Made by a program: the position numbers and the translations under genes
Notes under the pieces: model-generated
What the model saw: the letters and a program-made list of their open reading frames with translations, nothing else
Database searches by the model: none
Told to the model about the DNA's origin: nothing
DNA from: Haloarcula sebkhae
GTDB taxonomy: Archaea; Halobacteriota; Halobacteria; Halobacteriales; Haloarculaceae
Length of the DNA stretch: 64,000 nt
Assembly: GCF_014647415.1 (NCBI RefSeq)
Contig: NZ_BMPD01000003.1
Coordinates: forward strand, 248,001 to 312,000
Direction: 5' to 3'
Shown: piece after piece, positions 55,417 through 64,000 of the stretch
Layout: every line of letters starts with the position of its first letter
Numbering within the stretch: the stretch's first letter is position 1

Positions 55417-56031
55417 TACTAGAAATATGTCTATCTATCATATTAATTCTACTGTCAATTCATCAGTCGGAATCGTGATGTATGAAATATCTATCTGATT
55501 ATCGAGTAAACAGCGGTACTGAGTTTTCAACGTCGGATGTGAACTATCATTTATGACTGCAATCTTATATACTAGCTATCGGCTAAACTTGTGTTTCAAT
55601 GTAGACTGTTTCCACGAGACGTACCGCTGCAGATGGCGAAATAATTGCTGTGGTGTATCTGGGACAATTGTTCTGGTGGACTCTCAGTCTAGACATACTG
55701 CTTGCGGACAGCGTGTACAGCTTTCGTGAAAGTGGCACGCAGCAGATGTGGTTGGGACACATAGGATGCCGCGTGCCAACTATCTCTACTCCGGACCGAT
55801 GTATAACAGTTGTGTGATTAACTGAGTAAACAAGGTATGGGACCGAAGCACCGACACACAGATGAGCACTTGCGATAGCTGACATCCGGATCGCCATAAT
55901 ACGCTCCGGAACTGTACTGAGAACCGCTAACTCGGTCGAGAGACGACAATGTGGTAGTAACAACGTCTTTTACCTGTGAGCATCATCTTCCTACATATCC
56001 TCGGCTTCCACCGAGATGAAGGTTGGGACAC
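55417..56031. other. AT-rich gap before a TrmB-family gene
   Basis: About 615 nt. Only one long minus-strand frame (55583-55963) is open, with many Cys/His/Ile codons and no haloarchaeal codon bias, so I treat the gap as non-coding. At its right end 56000-56015 has CTCGG-6 nt-CCGAG, a possible regulator site 17 nt before the TrmB ATG. Confidence 0.4.
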
Positions 56032-56841
56032 ATGACATCTGATGCAACACACGAAGAAGCGATAAGTTTACTCCAAGAGTTGGGCCTGAAAGAATACGAG
56101 GCGAAGTGTTTTGTGGGACTTTCTCGGATGTCCAGCGGCACGGCCAAAGGATTGAGCGAGGTAACTGAAGTCCCGAGAACGCGTGTCTACGACGCCGTCC
56201 GGATTCTCGAAGCGAAGGGGCTGGTCGAAGTCCAGCATTCGAGTCCCCAGCAGTTCCGAGCCGTCCCACTCTCCGAGGCCACCGAAACGCTCCGCGATCA
56301 GTACGAAGAGCGTGTCGAGCGACTCCAGTCCGCACTGCGCGAGATGGGACGCATCGAACCCGAAGACGACGAGGCCGAGTTACAGGAAGTCTGGTCGCTC
56401 TCCGGGTCCGATGCTATCGAGAACCGCGCTGCGGCGATCAGCGCGGACGCGACCGACGAAGTGGTTCTCGTCATTGGTTCCGAAGCGGTCCTCACCGACC
56501 CACTGATTGCGCAACTCAATTCTCTTGACGCGAACACCGACCTCATTGTCGGGACCGGGTCCGCCTCGATACGGGACCGCGTGGAACAGGAAATCCCCCG
56601 CGCCACCGCGTTCCTGTCGGAACTGGACTGGCTCCACAGTGAAATGACACCGGAGGAGGACGCTGCCGTCGGACGACTCCTCCTTGTCGACAGGTCGACA
56701 ATGCTCGTTAGTTCAATCGACCCACAGACTGGCGACGAACAGGCCATCTTCGCGACCGGACTCAGGAACGGACTCATCGTCATCGCGCGCCGCCTCCTCT
56801 CGCAGGGCGTCGTCGAAATGACGCCACTCGAACAGGACTAG
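56032..56841 (+). CDS. TrmB-family regulator (second)
   Basis: 269 aa. Winged helix at 8-75 (LGLKEYEAKCFVGLSRMSSGTAKGLSEVTEVPRTRVYDAVRILEAKGLV in pieces), coiled coil, and a TrmB-like effector domain (DEVVLVIGSEAVLTDPLIAQL; LLLVDRSTMLVSSI). ATG 56032 is preferred to TTG 56023. It differs from the first TrmB gene in its C-terminal half. Targets unknown. Confidence 0.85.
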   Translation: MTSDATHEEAISLLQELGLKEYEAKCFVGLSRMSSGTAKGLSEVTEVPRTRVYDAVRILEAKGLVEVQHSSPQQFRAVPLSEATETLRDQYEERVERLQSALREMGRIEPEDDEAELQEVWSLSGSDAIENRAAAISADATDEVVLVIGSEAVLTDPLIAQLNSLDANTDLIVGTGSASIRDRVEQEIPRATAFLSELDWLHSEMTPEEDAAVGRLLLVDRSTMLVSSIDPQTGDEQAIFATGLRNGLIVIARRLLSQGVVEMTPLEQD

Positions 56842-56877
56842 CGAACAACGGGGCTGAATCTTTGCCCTCCCTCTATC

Positions 56878-56985
56878 TCACTCGTCGTAGCTCTCGGACA
56901 GAAACGCAAGGAGCGGTCGGACCTTCCCGTACTCCGGGCCACGTGTTACCCGGTGGGTTTCCCGATTGCTGTTGACCGTCCGTCA
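56878..56985 (-). pseudogene. C-terminal remnant of a regulator-like gene
   Basis: On the minus strand, about 34 codons ending at TGA 56878: NSNRETHRVTRGPEYGKVRP-LLAFLSESYDE. It has haloarchaeal composition and resembles the end of a winged-helix regulator, but an in-frame stop directly precedes it. It is either a leftover 3' end or chance. Confidence 0.3.
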
Positions 56986-57098
56986 GATCACGTCTGACGG
57001 GCTGATAAAAACGACTTATTCGTCGTCTTCGTCGAACTGAAAAATATCGCTTCGCTCGCTTTTTCAGACACCGATAGACTCACTACGTTCGTCTATCG
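56980..57098. terminator. Three hairpins downstream of dnaK
   Basis: Three perfect 8-bp stems in a row: 57091-57098 with 57072-57079 (CGATAGAC, 11-nt loop), 57060-57067 with 57037-57044 (CTGAAAAA, 15-nt loop) and 56980-57000 (CCGTCAGA, 5-nt loop). The first begins about 28 nt after the dnaK stop (minus strand). Termination or 3'-end stability of the dnaK message is inferred from place. Confidence 0.5.
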
Positions 57099-57126
57099 AG
57101 CCGACCGACGACTCGGACTCGGCCTT

Positions 57127-59037
57127 TCAGTCCTCGTCCTCGTCGTCAACGTCTTCGAAGTCGGCGTCGACGTACTCCTCGCCCTGCTCGGCCGCGCCGC
57201 CCGCTGCGCCGCCCGGACCGGCAGCACCGCCGGGGCCGGCCCCGGCTGCGCCGCCCGGACCAGCGCCCGCGGCACCGCCTGCAGCCTGCTGAGCCTGGTC
57301 TTGGTACATCTGCTTCCCGATTTCCTGCAGTTCCTCGCTCAGGGTCTCGGTGACCTCTTCGTAGTCCTCTTTCGTGGCGTCCTCGTCTTCGAGGACTTCC
57401 TCGACATCCTCGATCTTCGCTTCGATGTCTGACTGGAGGTCTTCGTCGATTTCTTCCTCGTTTTCGTCGAGGAGCGTCTCGGCACGGCGGACGGACGCCT
57501 CGGCCTCGTTGCGCGCTTCGATGCGCTCGCGGCGCTGCTCGTCCTCTTCGGCGTGCTGTTCGGCCTCCTGTTGCATTTCCTCGATCTGGTCGTCGGAGAG
57601 GCCAGCACCGCCTTCGATAGTGATGTCCTCCTTGTTGCCCGAGCCCTTGTCTTCGGCTTCGACGTTGACGATGCCGTTTTCGTCGATGTTGAACGACACC
57701 TCGATCTGCGGCGTGCCTGCGGGGGCCGGCGGGATGCCCGACAGCGCGAACGCGCCGAGCAGTTCGTTCTCCTCGGCGATTTCACGCTCGCCCTGGAAGA
57801 CGCGGATCTGGACCTGCGTCTGGTTGTCCTGAGCGGTCGTGAAGATCTTCGACTCCTCGGTCGGAATGGTCGTGTTCTTCTCAATGAGTCGCTCGAACAG
57901 GCCGCCCTTGACTTCGACACCCAGTGACAGCGGCGTCACGTCGAGCAGGACGATGTCGTCCACGTCACCGCTCAGGACGCCAGCCTGGATGGCTGCGCCC
58001 AGCGCGACGGCCTCGTCGGGGTTGACGTTCTTTTTCGGCTCCTGTCCGGTCATCTCCTCGACCTTGTCCTGCACCTGTGGCATCCGCGTCGAGCCGCCGA
58101 CGAGGATGACCTCGTCGATGTCGCTCTTGGTGTAGTCGGCGTCGGCAAGCGCCTGCTCCGTCGGGCCGACCGTGCGCTCGATGAGGTCCTCGGTGAGGGA
58201 CTCGAACTTCGCACGCGTGATCTTCTGTTCGAGGTCCAGCGGACCGTCGTCCGTGGTCGCGATGAACGGGAGGTTGATGCGGGTCTCCTTACGCGAGGAA
58301 AGCTCGATCTTGGCTTCCTCGGCGGCCTCGGTCAGGCGCTGGAGCGCCTGCCGGTCGTCGCGGAGGTCGATGCCGTGTTCGGCCTCGAACTCGTCGGCGA
58401 GGTAATCGATGATGGCGTGGTCCCAGTCGTCGCCACCGAGGTCGTTGTCCCCGTTGGTCGCGACGACTTCGTAGACGCCCCCACCGAGGTCGAGAATGGA
58501 GACGTCGAAGGTCCCGCCACCGAGGTCGTACACGAGGACGGTCTGGTCGGACTCGTCGTCGAGGCCGTAGGCCATCGCGGCCGCGGTCGGCTCGTTGACG
58601 ATGCGCTCGACCTCGAAGCCGGCGATCTCGCCGGCGTCTTTGGTCGCCTGACGCTGTCGGTCGTTGAAGTACGCCGGGACCGTAATAACGGCCTTCTCGA
58701 TCTCGTCGCCGAGGTACTCCTCAGCGTCGTGTTTGATCTTCTGGAGAATCATCGCCGAGACCTGTTCCGGCGTGTACTCCTCCCCATCCAGTTCGACCGT
58801 GTAGTCGTCTTCGCCCATGTGGCGCTTGATCGACTGGATGGTCTCGTCGGGGTTCTTTATCGCTTGGTTCTTCGCCGGTTTCCCGACGAGTCGCTCGCCG
58901 TCGTCGAACGCGACGACGGACGGTGTTGTCCGCTCGCCTTCGCCGTTGACAATGATTTCAGGGTCGCCACCTTCCATGACCGCGAACGCGCTGTTCGTGG
59001 TCCCAAGGTCGATACCCAGAATCTTGTTGCTCGCCAT
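57127..59037 (-). CDS. dnaK: Chaperone DnaK (Hsp70)
   Basis: 636 aa. ATPase domain with [35 protein letters not shown] and GGSTRMP, the substrate-binding domain with [14 protein letters not shown] and helical lid, then a Gly/Ala/Pro repeat and acidic tail ([11 protein letters not shown]). It folds and rescues proteins with GrpE and DnaJ. An AACTTTTAACC box about 33 nt upstream of the ATG may be its own promoter in addition to grpE's. Confidence 0.97.
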   Translation of the reverse strand: MASNKILGIDLGTTNSAFAVMEGGDPEIIVNGEGERTTPSVVAFDDGERLVGKPAKNQAIKNPDETIQSIKRHMGEDDYTVELDGEEYTPEQVSAMILQKIKHDAEEYLGDEIEKAVITVPAYFNDRQRQATKDAGEIAGFEVERIVNEPTAAAMAYGLDDESDQTVLVYDLGGGTFDVSILDLGGGVYEVVATNGDNDLGGDDWDHAIIDYLADEFEAEHGIDLRDDRQALQRLTEAAEEAKIELSSRKETRINLPFIATTDDGPLDLEQKITRAKFESLTEDLIERTVGPTEQALADADYTKSDIDEVILVGGSTRMPQVQDKVEEMTGQEPKKNVNPDEAVALGAAIQAGVLSGDVDDIVLLDVTPLSLGVEVKGGLFERLIEKNTTIPTEESKIFTTAQDNQTQVQIRVFQGEREIAEENELLGAFALSGIPPAPAGTPQIEVSFNIDENGIVNVEAEDKGSGNKEDITIEGGAGLSDDQIEEMQQEAEQHAEEDEQRRERIEARNEAEASVRRAETLLDENEEEIDEDLQSDIEAKIEDVEEVLEDEDATKEDYEEVTETLSEELQEIGKQMYQDQAQQAAGGAAGAGPGGAAGAGPGGAAGPGGAAGGAAEQGEEYVDADFEDVDDEDED

Positions 59038-59202
59038 CTTACCCGCTCATAGCGGATTCGGCCGGTTAAAAGTTGCTAGATGTGCTGATGCGAAAAACGG
59101 ACGAAGGGGCCTCCTCCGGGCGGTTTTATACTCGGCGGCCTTCTCTGACCGGTGATTATTTAATGTACCGCAATACGACCGCTGTACCGCCAGCGGTGGC
59201 CA

Positions 59203-59883
59203 CTACTCCTCGCTGACAGTGACCTGTGCCTCACGCAGTACCTTGTCGGCCATCTCGTAGCCCGGCCGGTGGACATCGGCGATTGTCCCGTCCGGCTGGT
59301 CGCTGTCGACGCGGGCGAGCACCTGATGCTGCGTCGGGTCGACATCTCCGCCGGGTTCGGGATCGATAACCTCGACGTTCTCGGCGTCGAGCACGTCGTC
59401 TAACTGGCGAAGCGTGGATTCGACCCCTCCCCTGATATCAGTATCTTCGTCCTGGTCGAGTGCGCGCTCAAGGTTATCTCGAACGTCGAGCAGGCGCGTC
59501 ACGAGGTCCTCGGTGGCACGCTTCTGTTCCTGTTCGCGACGCTTGTCCATCCGCTTCTTGTAGTTCTGGAACTCCGCTTGCTTGCGTTTGAGCTTCTCCT
59601 CTAGCTCTTCGATGGTTTCGTCCTGCTCGTCGACCTGCGATTCGAGGCTGTCGGCTCGCGTCCGCAACCCAGCGAGCTCCCGGGCGATGTCTTCGGGGTC
59701 CGACTCGGCGACCCGGTCGATCAGCTCGTCGTCGACATCGAACTCACCAATGTCGACCTCGTCCGTATCGACATCTTCGGGCGCGCCCTCGAGATCAGCG
59801 TCGACGTCGCCGTCCGCTTGCGCCTCGCTTGCGGTCGACTCCTCCGTCGCGGCCGTGTCGTCGGCTGCGTCCTGCTCGGTCAT
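59203..59883 (-). CDS. grpE: Nucleotide exchange factor GrpE
   Basis: 226 aa. A very acidic N-terminal 80 residues, coiled coil ~90-145 (SLESQVDEQDETIEELEEKLKRKQAEFQNYKKRM in pieces), then the beta-wing domain (PTQHQVLARVDSDQPDGTIADVHRPGYEMADKVLREAQVTV). It exchanges ADP for ATP on DnaK. ATG 59883 is chosen; the in-frame upstream codon is TTG. 165 nt upstream of dnaK. Confidence 0.93.
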   Translation of the reverse strand: MTEQDAADDTAATEESTASEAQADGDVDADLEGAPEDVDTDEVDIGEFDVDDELIDRVAESDPEDIARELAGLRTRADSLESQVDEQDETIEELEEKLKRKQAEFQNYKKRMDKRREQEQKRATEDLVTRLLDVRDNLERALDQDEDTDIRGGVESTLRQLDDVLDAENVEVIDPEPGGDVDPTQHQVLARVDSDQPDGTIADVHRPGYEMADKVLREAQVTVSEE

Positions 59884-59958
59884 ACCCAATAGAAGTCGTC
59901 ACGTGGATAAAAGGATTCAGAAACGGCGTGGCAGTGATACTGTCCGGCGGAGTCGGCG

Positions 59959-60039
59959 TTACAGGATGAAGCTAACGACCATCAGGACGAGGAAGACGAC
60001 GACAAGGATCTTCGCGACTCGCGTACTGAGCTCCGTCAC
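59959..60039 (-). CDS. Possible 26-residue membrane peptide
   Basis: From GTG 60039: TELSTRVAKILVVVFLVLMVVSFIL, one charged turn and one transmembrane helix running to the C-terminus. Such tiny membrane proteins occur in haloarchaea, but a longer frame with an ATG at 60141 is also open. Low certainty. Confidence 0.3.
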   Translation of the reverse strand: MTELSTRVAKILVVVFLVLMVVSFIL

Positions 60040-60271
60040 ATCATTCGGTTCGGCAACTTTAGAAATAACAGCAAAAAACAACAATGCTGGTTCGAGGAAT
60101 CCACCACTAGACTGGAATGAGGCCACACCTGCAGTAGCCACTGAGAATCAATGCACACATGATCGCACGACAGCAGTACAACCGGTGTGTAAATCGTCCC
60201 GATTATTACTATGAGCGATCCCAATATTACCCGGCGTACCAGTCTCCCCAGATTTATTACTGACCTCCAAG
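60040..60271. other. Gap upstream of the small peptide, holding repeat copy B
   Basis: No gene seen. The first part is AT-rich with poly-A tracts; the second holds the dispersed repeat copy B. Confidence 0.4.
60132..60210. repeat. Dispersed imperfect repeat, copy B
   Basis: Partner of copy A at 40.0 kb, same orientation. Core 60161-60197 begins GATCGCACGA and ends GTGTGTAAATCGT, ungapped against copy A with about 7 of 37 mismatches. The stem CGCAC/GTGCG of copy A becomes CGCAC/GTGTG here, so a G-U pair keeps it. Left flank AGTAGCCACTGAGAATCAAT also matches. Confidence 0.55.
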
Positions 60272-60892
60272 TTAGGGGCCAACGCCAAACACATCCGGGT
60301 CGTATCGGAATCGAGTTCGATAGGTCGTCCATTCATCCATCTGCTCCAGGCGGTACTTCGCGAAAGCCGGGTTGCGAACCAGTTCTAACTCTACAAGCCG
60401 TTCCTGCACTGGGTCGAACATTGCTTCCCAGTCGAGGTCACGGAGTGACTCGCCGAGTTCTTCATCGGCTGGGGTAAATGTCACCCCATCATCTGTCTCT
60501 TCGATCGATCCATATTGGTACCGACTCCAAGCGCTGTACGTTCCGAATGGAACCGTCTCAGCTGGTGGTGGTGGTCGACGATACTGTACTTGGAACCGTT
60601 GGTGATCCTCATCGCCACCCCACAGTACTCCGCGAGTGAGAAGCTTGATACGTTTTTCTCTATCTATAGAGCTGTTATATGTCACCCGAGCGTGCTCGTA
60701 TTCACTAGTTCGGAACTGGTCTGCGACATTATCGGTGTGATGGATTTTGATTTCGTACTGGTACGGGATTGCTGTCTGGACTGCGCGCTCAGCCACTGAA
60801 ATCATCTCCGTGCCTCGACGCAACTCATCGTGTGGCCCTGTCTGACGCCACTGTGCCGGGTCAGTCTCGTCGGGGTCGATCCATCGGTCCAC
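60272..60892 (-). CDS. Orphan hypothetical protein
   Basis: 206 aa from GTG 60892, with lower GC than its neighbours. Tyr, Arg and Pro-rich sequence (VQYRRPPPPAETVPFGTYS; EWTTYRTRFRYDPDVF) and no signal, membrane segment or motif known to me. A start at the internal Met (MISVAERAVQ) is possible. It is probably an accessory gene, as it lies next to repeat copy B. Confidence 0.55.
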   Translation of the reverse strand: MDRWIDPDETDPAQWRQTGPHDELRRGTEMISVAERAVQTAIPYQYEIKIHHTDNVADQFRTSEYEHARVTYNSSIDREKRIKLLTRGVLWGGDEDHQRFQVQYRRPPPPAETVPFGTYSAWSRYQYGSIEETDDGVTFTPADEELGESLRDLDWEAMFDPVQERLVELELVRNPAFAKYRLEQMDEWTTYRTRFRYDPDVFGVGP

Positions 60893-60952
60893 GTCAGTAA
60901 TATGAAGAAAACAGTCTTAGTTTTTTCTACGGGGCGGATGGGTCCGCCGTTC

Positions 60953-61843
60953 TCACACCAACACGCGGTCGAGTTCGACGACGAGGCCGCTGTCTGTGTC
61001 TGGGTCGTCGACGAGCGTCCCCAGGCAGACCGCAGCGCCGTCGGGAGTGACGGAGACGACTTGGGAATCTATCTCAGGCGTCGCTCCACCCACTTCCGCC
61101 GGGCCGGTCTCGATGACACCCGGCGCATACACCGGCGCACCCTCGGCGACTTCGCGGGCGGCGCTGGGCGCAATCGTGACCCGCGGCAGGTGGACCAGCG
61201 CGCGTTCTGCGGGCTGGATAATCTCGCGTAGTTGTGTGTCGTCCCCCTCGTCGGCGAACGCGAGCGCGTCTACGAGGTCGTGCATCGTCCACAACGATCC
61301 GTCGTCGAAGGTTCTCGTCGCTGTCCGGCGGAGGTCTCCCATGTGCGCGCCGGTTCCCGCCGCCAGCCCGATATCGTGACACAGTTTCCGGATGTACGTA
61401 CCCGAAGCGCACCGGACTCGCAGGAGCAGTCGGCGCTCGCCCTGTTCAAGGATAGTCAGTGAGTGAATTCGGCGGGAACGCAACTGGCGCTTGACTGCGC
61501 TCTTTCGCGGTGGCTTCTGGTAGATGTCGGTCTCGAACTCGGCGACGATATCCGCAATATCGGCCGGGGCCTGGTCATGGAGTTCCAGCACGGTGACGTA
61601 CTCCTTGACGGCGCTATCGAACACCTGCGCCATCCGAGCGGCGTCACCGAGCAACACGGGCAGACAGCCAGTCACCTTCGGATCGAGCGTCCCGCCGTGA
61701 GCGACCCGGTCCTGGCCGGTGGCGTCCCGAATCCAGGCCGCGACCTGGTGGGCCGAGGGTCCCGGCGGCTTATCGAGGTTGACGACGCCGAAGGACCGAA
61801 GCGAATCGAGATCCCGTTCGTCGGGCGGGGCACGGAGTGTCAT
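60953..61843 (-). CDS. cbf5: RNA-guided pseudouridine synthase Cbf5/TruB
   Basis: 296 aa. Catalytic D54 in HGGTLDPKVTGCLPV, KEYVTVLELH, RCASGTYIRKLCHDIG and a C-terminal PUA domain (ERALVHLPRVTIAPSAAREVAEGAPVYAPGV). In archaea it works with H/ACA guide RNAs and Nop10/Gar1 on rRNA and tRNA. It follows cmk after 4 nt, in the conserved adk-DUF106-cmk-cbf5 string. Confidence 0.93.
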   Translation of the reverse strand: MTLRAPPDERDLDSLRSFGVVNLDKPPGPSAHQVAAWIRDATGQDRVAHGGTLDPKVTGCLPVLLGDAARMAQVFDSAVKEYVTVLELHDQAPADIADIVAEFETDIYQKPPRKSAVKRQLRSRRIHSLTILEQGERRLLLRVRCASGTYIRKLCHDIGLAAGTGAHMGDLRRTATRTFDDGSLWTMHDLVDALAFADEGDDTQLREIIQPAERALVHLPRVTIAPSAAREVAEGAPVYAPGVIETGPAEVGGATPEIDSQVVSVTPDGAAVCLGTLVDDPDTDSGLVVELDRVLV

Positions 61844-61847
61844 CGGC

Positions 61848-62426
61848 TCAGAACTCGTACCGGATGTTCTCGACAGGGGCCTTCCCCTCGTCGCCGTCTG
61901 GGCTGTACGACTCGACGGCGTGCAGGGTGACGCTCAGGACGCCTTGCGGGTCCCAGCGAGCGGTGTTGACCGACAGGTCGTAGATAGAGAGGTCGTCGAA
62001 GTCAATGTCGTAGTAGTCGCTGTAGCGCTGGGCCTCGCTTTCGCCACGCTCCCGGGTTTCGGTCTTGGCCTGTTCGAAGGGCTTGTTCTCCCGCGTCGCG
62101 ATGCGGTCGGCGCGCACGTCCAGCGGCGCAGTCAGCCACAGTTTCATGTCGGCGTACTCGCCCGCCATCCAGCCGGCGAGCCGGGACTCCAGCACGAGGT
62201 CGTCGCGCTCGGCGGCGATGTCCCGGAGTCGGCGGTCCAGATCGCGGTCTATCTGATCGTCTTCCTCGGCGGCCTTGTTCAGTTCCAGCGGCGTCATTCC
62301 GCGTTCTTCGGCCAGCGAACGGAAGATGTCCCCGCCGCTGACGTGCTCATAGCTCAGGGCGTCGGCCAGACTCTTGGCAAGTGTGCTCTTGCCGCTACCG
62401 GCCGGGCCGGAGACGGTAATCAACAT
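61848..62426 (-). CDS. cmk: Cytidylate kinase (archaeal type)
   Basis: 192 aa. P-loop [10 protein letters not shown] at the N-terminus, [20 protein letters not shown] substrate motif, [14 protein letters not shown] and the lid with Arg residues. Phosphorylates CMP/dCMP. Start ATG 62426; 45 nt after the DUF106 gene. Confidence 0.93.
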   Translation of the reverse strand: MLITVSGPAGSGKSTLAKSLADALSYEHVSGGDIFRSLAEERGMTPLELNKAAEEDDQIDRDLDRRLRDIAAERDDLVLESRLAGWMAGEYADMKLWLTAPLDVRADRIATRENKPFEQAKTETRERGESEAQRYSDYYDIDFDDLSIYDLSVNTARWDPQGVLSVTLHAVESYSPDGDEGKAPVENIRYEF

Positions 62427-62471
62427 AGAAATGTTCGGGAGGCCCCGATAGAAAGGGCTGTCTCTTCGCGC

Positions 62472-63362
62472 CTAGCTGGTCGGCGTCGTCTCGACGTTGA
62501 GCGCTTTCCGGATGATCTGGGTGAACGACAGCGAGCAGAGGAAGTACCAGACGATCCACGCCTGGACCGGGCCGGCGACGCTGTTGCTCCACGCTTCGAC
62601 CTCGCCGAAGATGGGGAGCGTAATCACCGGGCTCGCATCGACGCCGGCTCCGAAGACAATCCAGTAGAGCCAGAGGAACAGCGGGATGTTGACCAGCATG
62701 ATCCACACCATCGGGCGGAACTGCTGTTTGAACATCCCCATCTGATCGGTCATCAGCTCCATCTGCTCCTCTTCGAGCCGGTCCAGCGCCTCCTGGTCGT
62801 CGCGCTCCTTCGCGGCTTTGCGGCGCTCTTTCAGGTCTTCCATCTTCTCCTGATGGTCACCCATCCCCGACATGTCCATGAGGTTGTCCTGCAGAATTGT
62901 CGAGGTGGTCCCGGTGATGATTGCAAGCACCAGGATAACGACGTAGAACGGCAGCATGTCGTTGAGCGGCCCGAGGACGATATTGATGACGTCGCCCGCG
63001 ACAACGTCCCGGACGGAGGTCATCGAATAGCCGGCAAACAGGCCGAGCGTCCCGAGGCCGGCGAGCTTGTCCCACTTCGACCAGCCGCCGCCCTCGTCAT
63101 CGTCGCTCGGTGCTGCGTCGGACTCTTCGAGCGCCTCGCGGACGCCTTCGGGGTCGTCGATAACGAAGCCATCGCCATCGGCATCGATGAGCAGGCCGGA
63201 CTCGATGAGCCGGCCCCACTCGCCGCTCGTGAGGTCGTCGCTCACGTCGCTCCAGGTGACGGCCCCATTCTCTTCGGCTGCAGCGAGCACCGTCGTGAGT
63301 GCGTCAGTCATTGCCTCGCCGTCTTCGGCGAGTCGTTCTACCTTCGGCGCGGTACGTGCCAT
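62472..63362 (-). CDS. DUF106 (EMC3/TMCO1-like) membrane protein
   Basis: 296 aa. A soluble winged-helix-like N-terminal ~90 residues, then three transmembrane helices near 102-120, 137-156 and 218-240 plus one at ~270, with the basic cytosolic coiled coil EKMEDLKERRKAAKERDDQEALDRLEEEQ between. This is the archaeal branch of the Oxa1/YidC superfamily of membrane protein insertases. Next to adk and near secY by usual synteny. Confidence 0.87.
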   Translation of the reverse strand: MARTAPKVERLAEDGEAMTDALTTVLAAAEENGAVTWSDVSDDLTSGEWGRLIESGLLIDADGDGFVIDDPEGVREALEESDAAPSDDDEGGGWSKWDKLAGLGTLGLFAGYSMTSVRDVVAGDVINIVLGPLNDMLPFYVVILVLAIITGTTSTILQDNLMDMSGMGDHQEKMEDLKERRKAAKERDDQEALDRLEEEQMELMTDQMGMFKQQFRPMVWIMLVNIPLFLWLYWIVFGAGVDASPVITLPIFGEVEAWSNSVAGPVQAWIVWYFLCSLSFTQIIRKALNVETTPTS

Positions 63363-63449
63363 TGTGTGTGTTTGAGGTGCGACGGCATATCAACGTTTTA
63401 CTCTGACTGTCTCGACGGTGTCGGTCTCGAACGGTCGTTCCGTCGCGTT

Positions 63450-64000
63450 TCAGGCCGTGTGTGCGTCGACAGCGTCCTGAATCTCGCTCCAGACTTCGTC
63501 GGGTGTCTGCTCGCCATCGACGGCGACGAAGCCGTCGTGGTCCTCGTAGTGATCGATGACTGGCGCGGTGTTGTCGTCGAACACGTCCAGTCGGTTGCGG
63601 ACGGACTCCTCGTTGTCGTCGTCACGCTGGATGAGTTCGCCGCCACATTCGTCACAGACACCGTCTTCTTCGGGCTGATTGAACTCGACGTGGTAGTTCG
63701 TGCCACAGTCGTCACAGACCCGACGGCCCGTGAGTCGGTCGACCAGCTCCTCGCGGGACACGTCCAGCGAGAGGATCACGTCGAGGTCGGTCATTCCTTC
63801 CAGCTCCTCGGCCTGGTCGAGGTTACGCGGATAGCCGTCGAGCACGAACCCGTCGGCCTGCGAGAGGGCTTCGTCGACGATAGCGTTGACCACCGCGTCG
63901 GGCACGAGGTCGCCTGCCTCCATGTATTCGCGAGGCGTGTCGTACTCGGTGTCCATGTCGCTGATGTCCATGTCCTTGTTCGCCCGGAGCGCGTCACCTG
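63450..64000 (-). CDS. adk: Adenylate kinase (5' end outside the window)
   Basis: Reads into the right edge; at least 183 residues of the C-terminal part are here. [18 protein letters not shown] is the AMP-binding motif, and the lid carries a zinc site ([24 protein letters not shown] in pieces), then [19 protein letters not shown]. It keeps adenylate pools balanced. The P-loop lies beyond 64000. Confidence 0.94.
   Translation of the reverse strand, partial: GDALRANKDMDISDMDTEYDTPREYMEAGDLVPDAVVNAIVDEALSQADGFVLDGYPRNLDQAEELEGMTDLDVILSLDVSREELVDRLTGRRVCDDCGTNYHVEFNQPEEDGVCDECGGELIQRDDDNEESVRNRLDVFDDNTAPVIDHYEDHDGFVAVDGEQTPDEVWSEIQDAVDAHTA

Noticed and set aside
55583-55963. Minus-strand frame of 126 codons in the AT-rich gap
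   Set aside because: Codon use and amino acid make-up (Cys, Ile, His rich) do not fit a haloarchaeal protein and no promoter or motif is seen.
57181-57290. GC-rich repeat at the dnaK 3' end as a DNA repeat element
   Set aside because: It is the in-frame Gly/Ala/Pro-rich tail of DnaK, normal for the protein.
60148-60336. Small frames over repeat copy B
   Set aside because: They overlap the repeat and one another, lack codon bias, and are not conserved in copy A.

Overview
The window is a stretch of haloarchaeal chromosome. It is GC-rich, with acidic proteins, Tat/lipobox secretion signals, a halocyanin, a HalX response regulator, a HalOD1 protein, TrmB regulators, CetZ tubulins and a sensory rhodopsin I. 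The rhodopsin reads like the Haloarcula type, so a Haloarcula-like organism is the best guess (inference from remembered family sequences, not from a search). Coding is dense, many genes overlap by 1-23 nt, and several starts look leaderless.

Layout. 1-13 kb: end of a sensor/regulator gene, convergent purU and purC, a Na+/Ca2+ exchanger, and cofactor F420 genes (cofH, cofG, cofC) whose minus-strand series is interrupted by an htrI-sopI phototaxis pair. cofC is translationally coupled to a secreted protein and a CetZ1 tubulin; an NDUFA9-like reductase and tmk follow. 13-16 kb: a TrkA-type RCK protein flanked by two stand-alone RAM-domain proteins, then tRNA-Leu. 16-24 kb: a complete oligopeptide ABC transporter operon whose genes overlap from permease to last gene. 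24-35 kb: single-cluster ferredoxin, MOSC protein, cyclophilin, alpha/beta hydrolase, TrpD-like transferase, fused siroheme decarboxylase, HalX regulator, MptA, TrmB, DUF255 protein, cytochrome P450 and FxsA.

35.7-39 kb is a low-GC accessory islet: tRNA-Ile, an orphan GT-C-like membrane protein, gene debris and an IS6-type insertion sequence without a target duplication. 39-53 kb: lipoprotein, ArsC-like phosphatase, NreA repair protein, RNase HI operon, PadR, pyrophosphatase, a phosphodiesterase, a second CetZ with a small HTH gene, halocyanin, an adenylation half-protein and a MazG-like protein. 53-60 kb: the Hsp70 system, with dnaJ apart from grpE-dnaK and four unrelated genes or gaps in between. 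60-64 kb: the conserved adk / DUF106 / cmk / cbf5 translation and nucleotide cluster.

Most is ordinary core genome. The points most worth a second look are an imperfect ~70-bp element present twice, 20 kb apart, with a conserved pairable stem; the RCK/RAM trio; an oligopeptide ATPase whose iron-sulfur cysteine motif is split by about 100 residues; the htrI-sopI insertion with an 18-bp perfect palindrome; the CetZ1/secreted protein/CofC coupling; a triple hairpin after dnaK; and several inverted repeats placed like operators in front of regulator genes.
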